Below, piece after piece: positions 61,528 through 64,000 of a DNA stretch of 64,000 bases. The stretch is from Actinobacteria bacterium OV450 (GTDB lineage: Bacteria > Actinomycetota > Actinomycetes > Streptomycetales > Streptomycetaceae): NCBI GenBank assembly GCA_001298555.1, contig LJCW01000346.1, positions 1 to 64,000 of the forward strand, in the 5' to 3' direction. The notes below the pieces were generated by a model. The model was not told the origin of the DNA. It saw nothing but the letters and a program-made list of their open reading frames with translations, and did no database searches. The number at the start of each line of letters is the position of its first letter. Position 1 is the first letter of the stretch. Position numbers and translations under genes: made by a program.

Positions 61528-62892
61528 GTGGTAGACCGCAAGCCGCCGCTCGCGCCCGAGGAGCTCCGTGCCCTCGTGGCGAGCGGCGAGATCGACACCG
61601 TGGTCCTGGCCTTCCCCGACATGCAGGGGCGCCTCCAGGGCAAGCGGTTCGCCGCACAGTTCTTCCTCGACGAGGTCCTCGCGCACGGCACCGAGGGCTG
61701 CAACTACCTCCTCGCCGTCGACACGGAGATGAACACCGTCGACGGATTCGAGATGTCCTCCTGGGACCGGGGCTACGGCGACTTCGCCATGCACCCCGAC
61801 CTCGCGACCCTGCGCCGGATCCCCTGGAACCCGGGCAGTGCCTTCCTCCTCGCGGACCTCGCCTGGAACGACGGCTCCCCGGTGGTCGCCGCGCCCCGGC
61901 AGATCCTGCGCCGCCAGCTCGAACGCCTCGCCGGACACGGCTACACGGCCATGGTCGGCACGGAGCTGGAGTTCATGGTCTTCCAGGACACGTACGAGCA
62001 GGCCTGGAACGCCAACTACCGCGGCCTGACCCCCGCCAACCAGTACAACATCGACTACTCCGTCCTCGGGACCGGCCGCATCGAGCCCCTGCTGCGCCGG
62101 ATCCGCAACGAGATGCAGGCCGCCGGCCTGACCGTGGAATCGGCGAAGGGCGAGTGCAACCTCGGCCAGCACGAGATCGCCTTCCGCTACGACGAGGCGC
62201 TGACCACCTGCGACCAGCACTCCGTCTACAAGACCGGCGCGAAGGAGATCGCCTCCCAGGAGGGCGTCTCCCTCACCTTCATGGCCAAGTTCGACGAGCG
62301 CGAGGGCAACTCCTGTCATATCCACCTCTCGCTGGGCGACGCCGACGGGCACAACGCGATGGCCGGTGACGGCCCGGGCGGAATGTCACCGGTGATGCGG
62401 CACTTCCTGGCCGGCCAGCTGGCCGCGCTGCGCGACTTCTCCCTTCTCTACGCCCCGAACATCAATTCGTACAAGCGTTTCCGGCCGGGATCCTTCGCCC
62501 CGACCGCCGTCGCGTGGGGCGTGGACAACCGGACCTGTGCGCTCCGAGTCGTCGGCCACGGCCGCTCCATGCGCTTCGAGAACCGCCTGCCCGGCGGGGA
62601 CGTCAACCCGTACCTCGCCGTCGCCGGCCTGGTCGCGGCAGGGATCTACGGCATCGAGAACCGCCTCGAACTGCCCGAGGCCTGCGCGGGCAACGCGTAC
62701 ACGGCCGATTTCGCGCACGTTCCCACCACCCTGCGCGAAGCCGCGGAGCTCTGGGAGACCAGCGAGATCGCCAAGGCCGCCTTCGGCCCCGAGGTGGTGG
62801 CCCACTACCGCAACATGGCCCGCGTGGAACTCGACGCGTACGACTCCGCCGTCACCGACTGGGAGCTGCGGCGCTCCTTCGAACGCCTCTAG
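61528..62892 (+). CDS. glnA4: Glutamine-synthetase-like gamma-glutamyl ligase (GlnA4 type)
   Basis: Glutamine synthetase superfamily enzyme of 454 residues. The N-terminal beta-grasp DTVVLAFPDMQGRLQGKR, the catalytic TELEFMVF, the ammonia/amine site region KGECNLGQHEIAFRY and NSCHIHLSL, and the ATP loop VDNRTCALRVVG are present, as is the C-terminal ENRLPGGDVNPYLAVAG. It lacks the adenylylation loop of GlnA1. In S. coelicolor GlnA4 was characterised as gamma-glutamylethanolamide synthetase, and gene context here fits that. GTG at 61528 follows GAAGGAGA. A glnA3-like polyamine specificity is the main alternative. Confidence 0.92.
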   Translation: MVDRKPPLAPEELRALVASGEIDTVVLAFPDMQGRLQGKRFAAQFFLDEVLAHGTEGCNYLLAVDTEMNTVDGFEMSSWDRGYGDFAMHPDLATLRRIPWNPGSAFLLADLAWNDGSPVVAAPRQILRRQLERLAGHGYTAMVGTELEFMVFQDTYEQAWNANYRGLTPANQYNIDYSVLGTGRIEPLLRRIRNEMQAAGLTVESAKGECNLGQHEIAFRYDEALTTCDQHSVYKTGAKEIASQEGVSLTFMAKFDEREGNSCHIHLSLGDADGHNAMAGDGPGGMSPVMRHFLAGQLAALRDFSLLYAPNINSYKRFRPGSFAPTAVAWGVDNRTCALRVVGHGRSMRFENRLPGGDVNPYLAVAGLVAAGIYGIENRLELPEACAGNAYTADFAHVPTTLREAAELWETSEIAKAAFGPEVVAHYRNMARVELDAYDSAVTDWELRRSFERL

Positions 62893-63018
62893 CCGCCACG
62901 GCCCCGGTCACCGCCACCGTCACGGCCACGGCCCACGGCCACGGCCACCCGTCTTTGTCACCCGTCACCGTCATCGCCACTACGCCCCGCCCCGCCCCGA
63001 ACACCCGAAAGGCACCAC
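62893..63018 (+). other. Repetitive short spacer between glnA4 and aldehyde dehydrogenase
   Basis: The spacer consists largely of degenerate (G)CCACGG and CACCGTCA units. No hairpin strong enough to call a terminator, so read-through from glnA4 is plausible. Confidence 0.5.
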
Positions 63019-64000
63019 GTGTCCGACGCGCTGGCCCCAGCCCATTTGACCGTGCTGAATCCGGCCACCGAGGAGATCGTCGCCACCGTCCCGGCCGCCA
63101 CACGGGACGACGTCGACGCCGCAGTCGCCCGGGCCGCCGCCGCCCAGCGCGGCTGGGCGGCCGCCGCCCCCGCCGACCGGGCGCGGCTGCTGCGCCGCTT
63201 CGCCGCGGTCGTCGACGGGCACATCGAGGAACTGGCCCGACTGGAGGTCCGCGAGGCCGGACACACCATCGGCAACGCCCGCTGGGAAGCCGGCAACGTC
63301 CGTGACCTGCTCGAATTCGCCGCCGGGGGAGTGGAACGGCTCTCCGGGCGGCAGATCCCCGTCGTCGGCGGCATCGACGTCACCTTCCTCGAACCCCTCG
63401 GCGTCATCGGCGTGATCGCCCCGTGGAACTTCCCCATGCCGATCGCCGCCTGGGGCCTCGCCCCCGCCCTGGCCGCCGGGAACGCCGTCCTCCTCAAGCC
63501 CGCCGAAACCACCCCGCTCACCGCCCTGCGCCTCGCCGAACTCGCCCTCGAAGCCGGGATCCCCGAGCACCTCTTCCAGGTGCTCCCCGGCCACGGGAGC
63601 GTCGCAGGCGACGCGCTCGTCGAGCATCCCGGCGTAGCGAAGATCGTCTTCACGGGATCCACCCCGGTCGGCAAGCAGATCATGGCCAAGTGCGCCGCCC
63701 GGGTGAAGCGGGTCACCCTCGAACTCGGCGGCAAGAGCCCCAACATCGTCTTCGCCGACGCCGACCTCGAAGCCGCCGCCGCAGCCGCGCCGATGGCCTT
63801 CCTCGACAACACCGGACAGGACTGCTGCGCCCGCACCCGGATCCTCGTCCAGCGCTCCGCCTACGACCGGTTCCTGGAACTGCTCGCCCCCGGCATCGAG
63901 GGCGTCCGCGTCGGCGACCCCGCCGACGAGAAGACCCAGATGGGGCCGCTGATCTCCCGCGTGCAACTGGACCGCGTACGGTCGTACGTCACCGACGACC
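63019..64000 (+). CDS. Aldehyde dehydrogenase, 3' end beyond window
   Basis: NAD(P)-dependent aldehyde dehydrogenase, first 327 residues visible. Features seen are TFLEPLGVIGVIAPWNFPMP, the NAD-binding LKPAETTPLTAL, VFTGSTPVGKQIM, the catalytic Glu in VTLELGGKSPN and the nucleophile region NTGQDCCARTRI. GTG at 63019 has GAAAGG 7 bases upstream. It follows glnA4 in the same direction and would oxidise the aldehyde derived from gamma-glutamylethanolamide, or another aldehyde. The gene is cut by the window edge and was found by reading the + frame directly. Confidence 0.93.
   Translation, partial: MSDALAPAHLTVLNPATEEIVATVPAATRDDVDAAVARAAAAQRGWAAAAPADRARLLRRFAAVVDGHIEELARLEVREAGHTIGNARWEAGNVRDLLEFAAGGVERLSGRQIPVVGGIDVTFLEPLGVIGVIAPWNFPMPIAAWGLAPALAAGNAVLLKPAETTPLTALRLAELALEAGIPEHLFQVLPGHGSVAGDALVEHPGVAKIVFTGSTPVGKQIMAKCAARVKRVTLELGGKSPNIVFADADLEAAAAAAPMAFLDNTGQDCCARTRILVQRSAYDRFLELLAPGIEGVRVGDPADEKTQMGPLISRVQLDRVRSYVTDD

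Overview
The window is about 64 kb of very GC-rich DNA (third codon positions almost always G or C, frequent GTG and a TTG start codon). It carries mycothiol ligase, Pup-proteasome, gyl-type glycerol genes, a GylR-like IclR regulator and many DUF families typical of Streptomyces. I read it as a chromosomal core segment of a Streptomyces or a close relative. From memory, gene order resembles the S. coelicolor interval around SCO1613-SCO1671 and shares a conserved core with the M. tuberculosis proteasome neighbourhood. No tRNA, rRNA, CRISPR array, prophage or insertion sequence with a transposase was seen.

Layout. 1-10 kb: a truncated acidic-repeat protein, an aldo/keto reductase, an LLM-type flavin/F420 oxidoreductase, a ferritin-like protein, CorA, then a + strand set (phosphoglycerate-mutase-like, DUF3090, SCO1664-type kinase-like, mshC) converging on a PAC2 protein. 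10-15.2 kb: the glycerol regulon gylR-glpF-glpK-glpD on the - strand. 15.4-23.5 kb: metH, a HAD phosphatase and two tandem solute-binding lipoproteins with no transporter beside them. 23.6-28.7 kb: an orphan NarL-type regulator, a RecB-type Fe-S nuclease, a site-2-type protease, trmI, an exported protein and a small ferredoxin. 29-45 kb: the Pup-proteasome system (arc, dop, pup, an endonuclease VII-like gene, prcB, prcA, then LacI/MFS, pafA, two FKBP isomerases, pafB, pafC) followed by tatA, tatC and a lipid kinase. 46-56 kb: a large Ski2-like helicase, RluA-type pseudouridine synthase, serine hydrolase, siderophore-interacting protein, stand-alone 5'-3' exonuclease, an XRE-cupin regulator with a BtuF-like protein, and a divergent TDT transporter/LysR pair. 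57-64 kb: two small DUF genes beside a MITE-like fold-back element, then a probable ethanolamine-use cluster (gamma-glutamyl hydrolase, permease, GntR, glutamine-synthetase-like glnA4, aldehyde dehydrogenase cut by the window end).

How the parts work together. Pup is made with a C-terminal Gln; Dop deamidates it, PafA ligates it to lysines, and ARC unfolds pupylated proteins into the PrcA/PrcB chamber. PafB/PafC are the paired WYL activators of the mycobacterial-type DNA-damage response. Two repair-type genes here, the helicase and the RecB-type nuclease, carry a promoter matching the PafBC-dependent (RecA-NDp) pattern with the exact 8-base spacer. That is the most informative regulatory signal in the window. 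Other readable circuits are matching GylR-type sites before gylR and glpF, one 22-base motif (CAATGGTT-N8-TACCTT) before both the permease and the gntR/glnA4 divergent pair, a 29-base palindrome between lacI and its MFS neighbour, and an iron-box-like palindrome before the siderophore-interacting gene. Six genes have a TAnnnT -10 hexamer exactly six bases before the start codon, implying leaderless mRNAs.
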